DNA of 35,393 nt, from positions 1 to 35,393 of the forward strand of contig VGSE01000007.1 in assembly GCA_016875135.1 (NCBI GenBank), read 5' to 3'. Shown piece after piece: positions 24,307 through 33,318 of this stretch. Source of the stretch: Deltaproteobacteria bacterium (GTDB taxonomy: Bacteria > Bdellovibrionota > FAC87 > UBA2466). Position 1 is the stretch's first letter. Each line of letters starts with the position of its first letter. The notes beneath the pieces were generated by a model. That model had not been told where the DNA came from and ran no database searches. It saw only the letters and a program-made list of their open reading frames with translations. The position numbers were made by a program, and so were the translations under genes.

Positions 24307-25500
24307 TTAATTAAAGGCCGGGGTTCCAGTGATTTCTTGCCCTAATACTAAAAGATGAATGTCATTAGTGCCTTCATAGGTGTAGACCGTTTCCAGGTTA
24401 GCCATATGTCTCATCGTTTTGTATTCATCCATGATCCCATTGGCTCCCAAAATATCTCGACAAGTTCTAGCCACGTCTAAAGCCATCTGCACACAAACCT
24501 GTTTAGCCATGCTAACTTGAGCGGGCTGGATTTTCTTTTGATCTTTGATTTGAGACAGACGAAATACTAAAAGCTGTGCTTGAGTGATTTGAGTCGCCAT
24601 GATGGCTAATTTTCGTTGAACCAACTGGAATGAGGTCAACGGCTTCTTAAATAGAATTCTATTTTTTGCAAAATTTAAAGCCTCTAAATAACAAGCCTCT
24701 GCAGCACCAATCACTCCCCAAGCAATGCCAAATCTAGCTTGATTGAGACATTGAAGCGCCGACTTTAAGCCTTCGGTTTTGGGAAGCAAAGCGGATTTGG
24801 GAAGTTTCACACGGTCAAAAATAAGCTCCGAAGTCACAGAGGCTCTTAGAGAGAGTTTGTTCTGCATCTTAATGACTTGGACCCCTTCCAAATCTAGCGG
24901 CACAAGAAAACCCCTAATTCCCTCGACCATTCTTGCCCAAACAACAGCGATTTCGGCTAGGTTTCCATTAGTAATCCACATTTTCGAACCCTGAAGAAGA
25001 TAGTGATCTCCACTATCTTGAACCACGGTCTTCATAGCCCCGGGATCCGAGCCCCCTTCTGACTCACTCAATCCAAAGCATCCGACACTCTGTCCTTTGG
25101 CAAGTCTAGGCAACCAAAACGATTTTTGTTCCTCTGTCCCAAAAGCATGAATCGGAAACATAACCAACGCCCCTTGAACAGAAGCGGCACTTCTAATTCC
25201 GGAATCACACCGTTCAAGCTCTTTCATGACTAAGCCGTAGCTGATGCTGTCCATTCCCGGCAAACCATAGCCTACTAGATTGGGGCCCATGAGTCCCATC
25301 GCACCCATTTTGGATAGAATCGAAATAGGAAACGACTCTTTCCGATAGGACTCTACAATCAAGGGCTCAATTTCCTTTTGAACAAATTCTCGAACTGAGT
25401 TCTGAATCTGTTTCTGCTCTAACGAGAGCAAAGATTGAATTTCCGCAAAATCGGGATAGGGATGAAAAAAGGTCGACATGGCCTTTATTTCTACTCTCAA
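24307..25500 (-). CDS. acyl-CoA dehydrogenase, glutaryl-CoA dehydrogenase-like
   Basis: 'GMDSISYGLVMKELERCDSGIRSAASVQGALVMFPIHAFGTEEQKSFWLPRLAKGQSVGCFGLSESEGGSDPGAMKT', 'MRHMANLETVYTYEGTNDIHLLVLGQEITG'. Start may be the internal M at about 25479. Confidence 0.92.
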   Translation of the reverse strand: MRVEIKAMSTFFHPYPDFAEIQSLLSLEQKQIQNSVREFVQKEIEPLIVESYRKESFPISILSKMGAMGLMGPNLVGYGLPGMDSISYGLVMKELERCDSGIRSAASVQGALVMFPIHAFGTEEQKSFWLPRLAKGQSVGCFGLSESEGGSDPGAMKTVVQDSGDHYLLQGSKMWITNGNLAEIAVVWARMVEGIRGFLVPLDLEGVQVIKMQNKLSLRASVTSELIFDRVKLPKSALLPKTEGLKSALQCLNQARFGIAWGVIGAAEACYLEALNFAKNRILFKKPLTSFQLVQRKLAIMATQITQAQLLVFRLSQIKDQKKIQPAQVSMAKQVCVQMALDVARTCRDILGANGIMDEYKTMRHMANLETVYTYEGTNDIHLLVLGQEITGTPAFN

Positions 25501-25537
25501 TTATCAAGGGCTGCAAAAAATGTTTTTTCACATGTCT

Positions 25538-25616
25538 TTGGCCTTCTATCAATCTTTGCAACTTAAAAAGAGAGATATCGGACCAGTTTCTTAAAAAACC
25601 ACCTCAACTGGGGCAC
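25538..25616 (-). repeat. dispersed intergenic repeat, copy C
   Basis: TTGGCCTTCTATCAATCTTTGCAACTTAAAAAGAGAGATATCGGACCAGTTTCTTAAAAAACCACCTCAACTGGGGCA. Aligns ungapped with A and B. Confidence 0.8.
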
Positions 25617-25778
25617 ATATTGTTTTTTTACGCATAATCTTTACGCAACTTTTTCACCACCGCTTAACAATAATTACACAAATTTATGACACACTGAGTC
25701 TTGTAGTGGCCTTTGTTGTACGTTGCCCTCCCGCGTAAAAAACGAAGTAATCCAAAAAACTAAACCGGAGGAACCCAT

Positions 25779-26366
25779 ATGTTTAACAAAACCATAGCAA
25801 TCTTTTCCATCGGGCTGATATTACTCGCCGCTTGCGGTCGAGAATACAATCGCTCGATGACCGAAGAACAGGCCCTAGACGCTTTAACCAATGTCACAGA
25901 GTTAAACGCCTATCATGCAGTTCGCAAGAGGCCTACCAAGCCTTCAGCTCCGCCTATTTCGGTCGCGGAATTAAAAGCGCTTCTTATTCAAATGGTAAAA
26001 GATGGAAAAATTAAAGTTCCAGTGAGCCCAGTTAGAGGAGCCACCGCTAATGATATCACTAATGCGCTCAATGCCATTAACGCTATCTTTGCGGCTATTC
26101 CTCAAACTAATGGTAAGTTGAGTTCTTTCACTCTTGCATTAAGTCTTATTGGCGTGTTCGCCGGTAATCTTCAGCAAGGTAAAATAGACTTAAACACTGT
26201 GCTTGCCATTTTAAATCAAGCACTGCCTTTAATCGCCGTTGCAGCTCCACAGTTTGTTCCTGTGGTGCAAGCTTTAATCGTGATCATTCCTTTAGTGGTT
26301 GCGATTATCAACACCCTAAAACCGCCTACAGCGATGTTAAAGACGATTGGGTTTAGTCAAGCCTAA
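25779..26366 (+). CDS. hypothetical lipoprotein with hydrophobic C-terminal helices
   Basis: Lipobox LLAAC after a hydrophobic signal, SD CGGAGG. C-terminal half rich in A/I/V/L. Confidence 0.75.
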   Translation: MFNKTIAIFSIGLILLAACGREYNRSMTEEQALDALTNVTELNAYHAVRKRPTKPSAPPISVAELKALLIQMVKDGKIKVPVSPVRGATANDITNALNAINAIFAAIPQTNGKLSSFTLALSLIGVFAGNLQQGKIDLNTVLAILNQALPLIAVAAPQFVPVVQALIVIIPLVVAIINTLKPPTAMLKTIGFSQA

Positions 26367-26381
26367 GAACCAATTCAAAAA

Positions 26382-26429
26382 AAAGGGGGATCTTTCTCAT
26401 AACGAGAAGGGTCCCCCTTTGGTTTTTTT
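26382..26429. terminator. bidirectional intrinsic terminator
   Basis: AAAGGGGGATCTTTCTC-ataac-GAGAAGGGTCCCCCTTT followed by ggTTTTTTT and preceded by AAAAA, between convergent genes. Confidence 0.88.
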
Positions 26430-26440
26430 AAAGACTACAA

Positions 26441-27142
26441 TTAACGTTTAACTGCAAAAACGTTCGCACTGTCTCCTCGAAAATCGTAAATAGAGTGAGA
26501 TTCAGAGGATTTTATGATAGTCGACACTTTGAATAGAGTCCCAAGAAGAACCGACCCAACAGGATTCTCTCTAGTTCCTACGTTGAGTACAGACACGTTT
26601 TCAACTTTATAATCAACGGTGTATCCCCACATAACATCTAAAGCAGTGGGAACGACTGCAACATTTTCCAAATACCTTCCTCTTCCTTGATAGTTTCCGC
26701 CGTAACGATGAATAAGCGAATAGGTTAGGTCGTACACTGTTATCCCATACAAATTTTTACCATACACGCGGTATGACTTCACTTGAAGCGGAGAAAAGCT
26801 CTCCAAGTCTTCAGAGCTTCTAACCCCTTTTGGTAAAGCATTAGCATAGAGATAGCTGACATTCACAACAGGTTTATTGCTTTCTACGATAGCCCACACC
26901 TTTTTTCCTAAGTTAATAATAGAGTCAAAAATAACATCTAGTTCTCCAGTCTCCATTTCCGATCGAGGAATCCCCATTTTATCCAGCTTAACCTCAAAGC
27001 TTTTGGGAGTTTTGATCTCTTCGACGTATTGATAGATATCGAGATCTTGATTATAGGATTCGGCAACCGGAGTTGCCATTATGCTGCTTGAAACCAATAA
27101 AACAGCGGTTAATATTGCTTTCATGGAAGTCTCCTGACTCAA
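26441..27142 (-). CDS. hypothetical exported protein
   Basis: Signal peptide MKAILTAVLLVSSSIMATPVA (likely start at about 27124). No recognised domain. Confidence 0.7.
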   Translation of the reverse strand: MSQETSMKAILTAVLLVSSSIMATPVAESYNQDLDIYQYVEEIKTPKSFEVKLDKMGIPRSEMETGELDVIFDSIINLGKKVWAIVESNKPVVNVSYLYANALPKGVRSSEDLESFSPLQVKSYRVYGKNLYGITVYDLTYSLIHRYGGNYQGRGRYLENVAVVPTALDVMWGYTVDYKVENVSVLNVGTRENPVGSVLLGTLFKVSTIIKSSESHSIYDFRGDSANVFAVKR

Positions 27143-27313
27143 ATAAGTTTTGAAATAGGAAAACTAGACCGCCTAGTATTCCCCCCGAATCTCGGCCTGC
27201 ACAAAACCAAAAACTAATCCAAGCCGATACGACTCACCATGCTAGAACAATGCGCCATTGACAAGTTCTTTTAAAGACAATGAATTTAGGTCGCCAGACA
27301 ACAGACTAAAGAA

Positions 27314-28852
27314 TTGTATTTATTGGCTTTTTACGTTATCTTTACTCACATGAAAACTTTAACTAATACCCAAAAACTTCTCGCCCCCAAAGACAATTTC
27401 AACCTCCGCGACTATTCGGCAAGAGTCTTAATCGTTGATACCCGATTCTCATCCACGCAATTAAAAAAACATTTTGATGAAAAGACGGCGGCCAAAATCT
27501 CAAATTTTCTAGTAAGCAGAAAATTCAAATTTAAAGCTAAAAATCATCTAACCTTCGATCTTACCTCCAAACAAAAATTTTCAATTCTTGTTTTGCCCAA
27601 GAATTTAAGTGTTTTTTCTTCCTTAGAACTTTCTCGTGAAGTTTTAACTTCTCTGAAAGTTGAAAGCCCCGTCAACGTTCTCATCTTTCTCATAGGAACA
27701 AATGACTCTCAGGAAAAAATTCTGGTGGATAGCTTCACTTCGGCTGCCAAAATTTTAAATTACGAACCACCCAAATATAAAACTCCTTCAAAAAAAGAAG
27801 AGCCCCAAAAAAAAGAAAAACTTTCAGTATCGTTTAAACTTTCTCATGCCAGGTTGAGTGGATTGGAAAAAATCTTGGAATCTAGTCGGTCGTCTGCCGA
27901 AAAGACCAACTTAGTAAGACACCTTGTTCAAAGAGCAGGAAATGATCTTACCCCTGCCGTCTATGTGGCAACTGCAACTGAACTGGCTAAAAAAGCGGGA
28001 CTGAAAACTGAATTTTTCTCCTTCAACAAACTTGAAGAAATGAAGGCTGGTGCCTTTGTTGCAGTTGCTAAGGGCAGTGGGCACAACTCGAGCGGAATTC
28101 TTAAAATTTCCTATCAACCCAAAACGGCGAAGAAAAAAATTGCTTTGGTGGGAAAAGGGATCACTTTTGATACTGGCGGAAACAACCTGAAAACTGGCCC
28201 CCATATGTTTGGGATGAACAATGATATGGGAGGGAGTGCCGTTGCTTTAGCACTTTGTCTGCTTGCCGCCCAAGAAAAATGGTCAGTTCAAATCACGGGC
28301 TATCTCGCTATCACCGAAAACCTACTAACTGCCTCGGCCTATCGGCCCAATGACGTTATCACTTCTCTCAAGGGCAAGACGATCGAAGTCGTAGACACCG
28401 ATGCCGAAGGAAGAATGATCTTGGCCGATACTTTGACCTTGGCCTCAAGAGAAAAACCTCACTTGGTGCTGGATTTTGCAACTCTTACAGGCAGTGTTAT
28501 TCGGGCTCTAGGCACTCAATATTCAGGCGGATATTCCAACCGAAAATCACTTCTAAGACTCATTCGCAGAGCGGGCATCTTAAGTGGAGAAAGAGTATGG
28601 TCCTTTCCCAATGATTCTGATTATGGGCGTTGTTTAAAATCGGAAATCGCTGATATTAAACAATGTCGTCTCTCTGGCGGAGTCGATCACATCGAAGCTG
28701 CCTATTTCCTAAGCCAGTTTGTCGAAAAAGGGGTTGATTGGGTTCACATCGATCTTGGTGCAATGGATCCTGAAGAGGCCCTAGGTCATATTCCTAAAAA
28801 ACCAAGTGGCTTTGGAGTTCGCTTTGGTAAAGAGCTTATTCATTCACTTTAA
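27314..28852 (+). CDS. pepA: M17 leucyl aminopeptidase
   Basis: 'IALVGKGITFDTGGNNLKTGPHMFGMNNDMGGSAVALA', 'VVDTDAEGRMILADTLTLA', 'FATLTGSVIRALG' retain the metal and catalytic motifs. Start possibly at the internal Met at 27350 (MKTLTNTQ). Confidence 0.93.
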   Translation: MYLLAFYVIFTHMKTLTNTQKLLAPKDNFNLRDYSARVLIVDTRFSSTQLKKHFDEKTAAKISNFLVSRKFKFKAKNHLTFDLTSKQKFSILVLPKNLSVFSSLELSREVLTSLKVESPVNVLIFLIGTNDSQEKILVDSFTSAAKILNYEPPKYKTPSKKEEPQKKEKLSVSFKLSHARLSGLEKILESSRSSAEKTNLVRHLVQRAGNDLTPAVYVATATELAKKAGLKTEFFSFNKLEEMKAGAFVAVAKGSGHNSSGILKISYQPKTAKKKIALVGKGITFDTGGNNLKTGPHMFGMNNDMGGSAVALALCLLAAQEKWSVQITGYLAITENLLTASAYRPNDVITSLKGKTIEVVDTDAEGRMILADTLTLASREKPHLVLDFATLTGSVIRALGTQYSGGYSNRKSLLRLIRRAGILSGERVWSFPNDSDYGRCLKSEIADIKQCRLSGGVDHIEAAYFLSQFVEKGVDWVHIDLGAMDPEEALGHIPKKPSGFGVRFGKELIHSL

Positions 28853-28860
28853 TTTGTTAC

Positions 28861-28890
28861 CTGCACCCTTTGAGTAAGCTTTTGAAGAGG
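28861..28890 (+). repeat. dispersed repeat arm, copy E (solo arm)
   Basis: CTGCACCCTTTGAGTAAGCTTTTGAAGAGG vs copy D CTGCACCCTTTGAGTGGGCTTTTTAAGAGG (27/30). Confidence 0.75.
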
Positions 28891-28997
28891 CATGTTGCGG
28901 CACAATACTGTTTTTGATAGAACTCCCGCTCAATGAAATCTCAAATTTTAAATTTAGATACCTTTCTTCTTAATTCAGATTGGTACAGTATTATTTT

Positions 28998-29843
28998 ATG
29001 ATTGAAATAGGTAAACAGAATCGATTGATGGTCGTAGAAAGAACCCCAGGAAGACTCTTTCTCGATGGAGGTTCTGAAGGAAAAATTGCGCTGATGACCC
29101 AAGAGGCTCCACCCGACTGCCAGGTGGGAAGTGTGCTCTCAGTATTTATCTATACTGATGCTCATGGGGAGCTTGTTGCAACCACTAAAATCCCGATGAC
29201 GAGTGTCGGCGAATTCGCCTCTCTCAAAGTAGCTTCGATACAAAAGGTTGGGGCCTTTTTGAATTGGGGACTGCCGAAAGATCTGTTTTTGCCTTTCAGA
29301 GAACAAACTAGAGAGTTAAGAGTCGGGGATAAAGTGGTCGTCTATCTCTATCTGGATAGTAGCCAGCGTATTTCGGCTTCGATGAGAGTCGAAAAGTATT
29401 TGGATAAAAGACCTGAAAACTATTATGAAGGGCTTAAAGTTAACCTTTTTATTTTTAGCGCGACCGATTTGGGCTTTAAAGCCATTATCAATGGACGCCA
29501 CTTAGGAATTCTTTATAAGAATGAGATCTACCAACCCCTTCATATTGGACAACAAGTAGAAGGGTATATCCAATTTGTTCGAGAAGACGGGAAGATCGAT
29601 TTAAGTCTTCAGCCTTCCGGATATCGGGGGGTTAAGGATTTTGGGCAGAAAATTTTGGACCTCCTTGAAAAAGGGGGCGGTTTTTTAGCAGTAACTGACA
29701 AATCCTCGGCCGATGAGATTAAGAATCTTTTTGGCTTGAGTAAAAAGAAATACAAAATGACCGTTGGAACTCTCTACAAAAAAAATCTCATCACTATTGA
29801 GGAAGAAGGGATTCGATTAAGGAAACCCAAAAGTGGAAAGTAA
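28998..29843 (+). CDS. S1-domain RNA-binding protein, CvfB/YitL-like
   Basis: 'VASIQKVGAFLNWGLPKDLFLPFREQTRELRVGDKVVVYLYLD', 'GHLGILYKNEIYQPLHIGQQVEGYIQFVREDGKIDLSLQPSGY', C-terminal winged-helix-like 'IKNLFGLSKKKYKMTVGTLYKKNLITIEEEGIRL'. ATG at 28998 preferred. Confidence 0.9.
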   Translation: MIEIGKQNRLMVVERTPGRLFLDGGSEGKIALMTQEAPPDCQVGSVLSVFIYTDAHGELVATTKIPMTSVGEFASLKVASIQKVGAFLNWGLPKDLFLPFREQTRELRVGDKVVVYLYLDSSQRISASMRVEKYLDKRPENYYEGLKVNLFIFSATDLGFKAIINGRHLGILYKNEIYQPLHIGQQVEGYIQFVREDGKIDLSLQPSGYRGVKDFGQKILDLLEKGGGFLAVTDKSSADEIKNLFGLSKKKYKMTVGTLYKKNLITIEEEGIRLRKPKSGK

Positions 29844-30189
29844 ACTCGTCTATTCAACCGATTCTAAGCTCAATCAGAAATGCCCGAAATGTAAGGAGCT
29901 AGTGTCTAATTGCACTTGCCCTCCTTCGGTAGAACTTAAATCTTCAAACTTTACTGCGGTCCTAAGAATAGAAAAAACGGGTCGCTCAGGTAAAACAGTC
30001 ACGGTCATAGATGGGCTACCGAAAATTAATGTTTTTTTGAAAGACCTCACCAAAGTTCTTAAAAATCGTTGTGGCTCCGGTGGAACATTTAATCTTGAAG
30101 GTAAAGAGGGAACGATCGAAATCCAGGGTGATAAAAGAGACTTGGTCCGAAGGCTTTTGGCTGAGCGGGGAATAAGGACTAAAGGATAA
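29833..30189 (+). CDS. yciH: SUI1/eIF1-like translation factor (YciH family)
   Basis: 'RIEKTGRSGKTVTVIDGLP...LKDLTKVLKNRCGSGGTFNLEGKEGTIEIQGDKRDLVRRLLAERG'. GTG start inside the end of the upstream CDS. N-terminal CPKC..CTCP. Confidence 0.92.
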   Translation: MESKLVYSTDSKLNQKCPKCKELVSNCTCPPSVELKSSNFTAVLRIEKTGRSGKTVTVIDGLPKINVFLKDLTKVLKNRCGSGGTFNLEGKEGTIEIQGDKRDLVRRLLAERGIRTKG

Positions 30190-30207
30190 TAAAGCCGTAA
30201 TTAAAAA

Positions 30208-30687
30208 TTACTCTACTGAAACCACTTCGTAATCCCGAAATTTATTTTGAATAAGAACTTCAAATTCCTCATGGAGTTTTCTACCCAAGAGCATCTCTCC
30301 GATGGGGGATTGCGGGGTTAAGATTTGTATGTTTTTTTCTTCGTAGTGAAGGTAAAGTCCTCCACCTTGGGGCATCAGTAAAAAGTAAGACACTTTATTA
30401 TCCGATTGAAGTCCCACAAGTGCGGTCGCTGAAATTTTATCCTCAGGTCCAAAATCTCTAATATCAATGTATTGGTAGGTTTTGATGATTTCTTCGAGTT
30501 CGGTAACCCGTTTCGCTTGAGCTCCGGCTAAGTACGAGGCCTCAAGACCCCTAGTGTCATACTGATCTTCGGCTTTACTGTCGGAGTGGATAGCCCCCTG
30601 ATAGGTCGATACCGCAGCTTGATTTAGAATATTTAAATCATTTTTGAGTTGTACTACGAAAGCGTCTACTAGTTTACGTTTGTCCAT
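30208..30687 (-). CDS. GreA/GreB-family elongation factor-like protein
   Basis: C-terminal 'QILTPQSPIGEMLLGRKLHEEFEV' (Gre C-domain) and a coiled-coil-like N-domain with 'SDSKAEDQYDTRGLEASYLAGAQAKRVTELEEII'. Confidence 0.8.
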   Translation of the reverse strand: MDKRKLVDAFVVQLKNDLNILNQAAVSTYQGAIHSDSKAEDQYDTRGLEASYLAGAQAKRVTELEEIIKTYQYIDIRDFGPEDKISATALVGLQSDNKVSYFLLMPQGGGLYLHYEEKNIQILTPQSPIGEMLLGRKLHEEFEVLIQNKFRDYEVVSVE

Positions 30688-30805
30688 TGCAAAGCTCTTA
30701 ATAAAAAAATATTTGTCTTTTTTATTCGTTTTTCGACAAAAATGTCACCCTTTAAATTGACGAAGGTTCCATTTCTAGTTTATCAAACAATTAAAGAGGA
30801 AATAA

Positions 30806-32257
30806 ATGACCCATTTTGAAAAACGTGTGCTTTTTGTCGGATTTGGATCGGTAGCTCAATGTACTTTACCGATACTTCTAAAACATCTAAATGTCCCTCA
30901 TAAAAATATTACGGTGATGGATTTTGTCGATGCAGAACCTCAACTTAAGCCCTGGATTGAGCAAGGGGTAAGCTTTGTTAAAAACAAAGTCACTAAGGAA
31001 AATCTTCACTCTTTGCTGACCCAGTATGTGGGTGACGGCGATATTTTGATCGATCTTGCCTGGAATATCGATTGCTGTGAAATTCTTGATTGGTGTCACA
31101 ACCATGGAGTGATGTACCTGAATACATCAGTAGAAGTTTGGAATCCCTACAAAGATGCAGAGGGCTCTCACCCCACAAAAAAAACACTCTATTGGCGTCA
31201 TATGAATGTTCGCAGAATGATCTCAGATTGGACAACACCTGGTCCTACCGCTGTTTTAGAGCATGGAGCCAACCCTGGACTTATTTCGCACTTTACCAAA
31301 CAGGGGCTCATCGATATCTCCCAAGCTCTGATAGAAGAGAAAAAAGTGGAACGAGAGCAATCGGAACTACTTAGCTCACTGGTCAAAGATAAAAAATTTA
31401 ATCATCTTGCGATGGAGCTTGGGGTTAAGGTTATTCATTGCAGCGAAAGAGACACCCAAATCTCAAATCGCCCCAAAGAGGTGGATGAATTCGTGAATAC
31501 TTGGAGCGTGGAGGGTTTTCGAGAAGAAGGAACCACTACGGCTGAAATGGGATGGGGAACGCATGAAAAAACATTGCCTTCTTTGGCTGTTCAGCATCCT
31601 GAGGGGCCTAAGAATCAAATTTGCTTAGCCAAAATGGGAATGAACACTTGGGTAAGATCGTGGGTTCCCAATTATGACATTCACGGCATGGTGGTTCGTC
31701 ATGGCGAAGCCTTTACCATATCTGATAAGTTAACCGTTTGGGAGAATGATCAAGCCATTTATCGTCCGACCGTACATTACGCCTATTGCCCTAGCGATGT
31801 GGCCATTGCATCTTTGAATGAGCTTCGCGGAAACAACTACAACCTCCAATCTAGAATCCGCATCATGAATGATGAGATCACAGCCGGAGAGGATATTCTT
31901 GGGGCCCTAATCATGGGGCATTCCTACAATTCTTGGTGGGTCGGTTCAATATTAAGTATCGAAGAGTCTCGCCGACTTGTTCCTCATCAAAATGCGACCA
32001 CGATGCAAGTCGCGATATCGGTCGTCGCTGCCGTATTATGGATGATTGAAAACCCACAAAAAGGGGTTGTCGTTCCTGATGATCTTCCCCATAACTTTGT
32101 TCTTGAGGTTTCAAAACCGTATTTGGGCAGGTTTATTTCCACTCGATCCAATTGGACACCACTCAAACAGTTAAAAAATTATTTCGGTAAAGAATTCACT
32201 CTTGATCTCGACCTTAAGGACGCCTGGCAATTTAAGAACTTTGTTGTTCAGGAATAG
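30806..32257 (+). CDS. hss: homospermidine synthase
   Basis: 'VLFVGFGSVAQCTLPILLKHL', 'YLNTSVEVWNPY', 'TAVLEHGANPGLISHFTKQGLIDI', 'HGEAFTISDKLTVWE', consistent with bacterial homospermidine synthase (saccharopine dehydrogenase-like fold). Confidence 0.92.
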   Translation: MTHFEKRVLFVGFGSVAQCTLPILLKHLNVPHKNITVMDFVDAEPQLKPWIEQGVSFVKNKVTKENLHSLLTQYVGDGDILIDLAWNIDCCEILDWCHNHGVMYLNTSVEVWNPYKDAEGSHPTKKTLYWRHMNVRRMISDWTTPGPTAVLEHGANPGLISHFTKQGLIDISQALIEEKKVEREQSELLSSLVKDKKFNHLAMELGVKVIHCSERDTQISNRPKEVDEFVNTWSVEGFREEGTTTAEMGWGTHEKTLPSLAVQHPEGPKNQICLAKMGMNTWVRSWVPNYDIHGMVVRHGEAFTISDKLTVWENDQAIYRPTVHYAYCPSDVAIASLNELRGNNYNLQSRIRIMNDEITAGEDILGALIMGHSYNSWWVGSILSIEESRRLVPHQNATTMQVAISVVAAVLWMIENPQKGVVVPDDLPHNFVLEVSKPYLGRFISTRSNWTPLKQLKNYFGKEFTLDLDLKDAWQFKNFVVQE

Positions 32258-32260
32258 TCG

Positions 32261-33307
32261 ATGAAAAGAGTCATTGCTCTTGCTGGAATTCTTGTTCTTT
32301 TGGTTTCAGTAGTCATTTTTTTTAGAAATCAGGAAGATGCTTCAAAGGTACTTAGGGTCGTTACTTGGAGTGGATACTATCCCGACTCTATATTAACTGA
32401 ATTCACCAAAAAGACCGGTATTCAGGTAGAGCTATCTTACATCTCCAGTAATGAAGAGCTTCTTGCCAAAATAAAGGCAGGAGCGCGAGGGTTCGATATT
32501 ATTCAGCCCTCTGATTACATGATTGAGCAAATGATTCGGCTTAATATGCTACAGCCGTTGGATAAAACCCTTCTGAATCATTTAAAGCATATTGAGAATT
32601 ACTATTTTAATCTCTCCTATGATCCGGGGTTGGTTTTTACAGTTCCTTTTGTTCGAGGTACGACTGGAATCTTGATTAATACGGAACGAGTTAAGTTAAC
32701 GGAAGGAGATATTTCTTGGGAGCTTTTATTTAAATCTCCCGATCCTCGGCACACATCTTTGTTAGATGATATGAGAGAAGTTTTTTCTGCTGTTTTATAT
32801 TGGCAGGGTAAAGATCCTAATTGTAACGACCCCAAAATCCTAGAAGAGATCGCTAAAGAAATTGCGAAGGTTAAGAGTCAAATTGCTCTTTTTTCCTCAG
32901 AGCCTCAAACTCTTTTGATGCGTGGAGATGTTACCATCGCTCACGCGTTCTCTACCCATGGTCTTCAAATTGCTGTGGATTATCCTCATATCAAGTACTT
33001 TCTTCCTAAAGAGGGAAATTCGGTTTGGACCGATAACTTTGCAATTCCCGTGGGCAGTCGAAAAACGCTAGAGGCACATCAATTTATCAACTACTTTTTA
33101 GATCCCGATAACGCTTTATCGCTTGTTCAAGCCAATCATCTAGCCACCCCCAATCGCTCAGCGAAAGCTAAGCTACCTTCAGCAATGCAAAAGGATATTT
33201 TACTTTATCCGACCGACAAGCAATTAAGAGCAATGAGTTTCTTACACATCTTAGAGGATGAAGGCCTTTCGGCAATGATACGATTGTGGACAGAAGTAAA
33301 AAGTTAA
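32261..33307 (+). CDS. polyamine (spermidine/putrescine)-binding periplasmic protein, PotD-like
   Basis: 'LRVVTWSGYYPDSILTEFTKKTGIQVELSYISSNEELLAKIKAGARGFDIIQPSDYMIEQMIRLNMLQPLDKTLL', 'FAIPVGSRKTLEAHQFINYFLDP'. Starts 3 nt after the hss stop. Confidence 0.92.
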   Translation: MKRVIALAGILVLLVSVVIFFRNQEDASKVLRVVTWSGYYPDSILTEFTKKTGIQVELSYISSNEELLAKIKAGARGFDIIQPSDYMIEQMIRLNMLQPLDKTLLNHLKHIENYYFNLSYDPGLVFTVPFVRGTTGILINTERVKLTEGDISWELLFKSPDPRHTSLLDDMREVFSAVLYWQGKDPNCNDPKILEEIAKEIAKVKSQIALFSSEPQTLLMRGDVTIAHAFSTHGLQIAVDYPHIKYFLPKEGNSVWTDNFAIPVGSRKTLEAHQFINYFLDPDNALSLVQANHLATPNRSAKAKLPSAMQKDILLYPTDKQLRAMSFLHILEDEGLSAMIRLWTEVKS

Positions 33308-33318
33308 ATCTGATTTAG

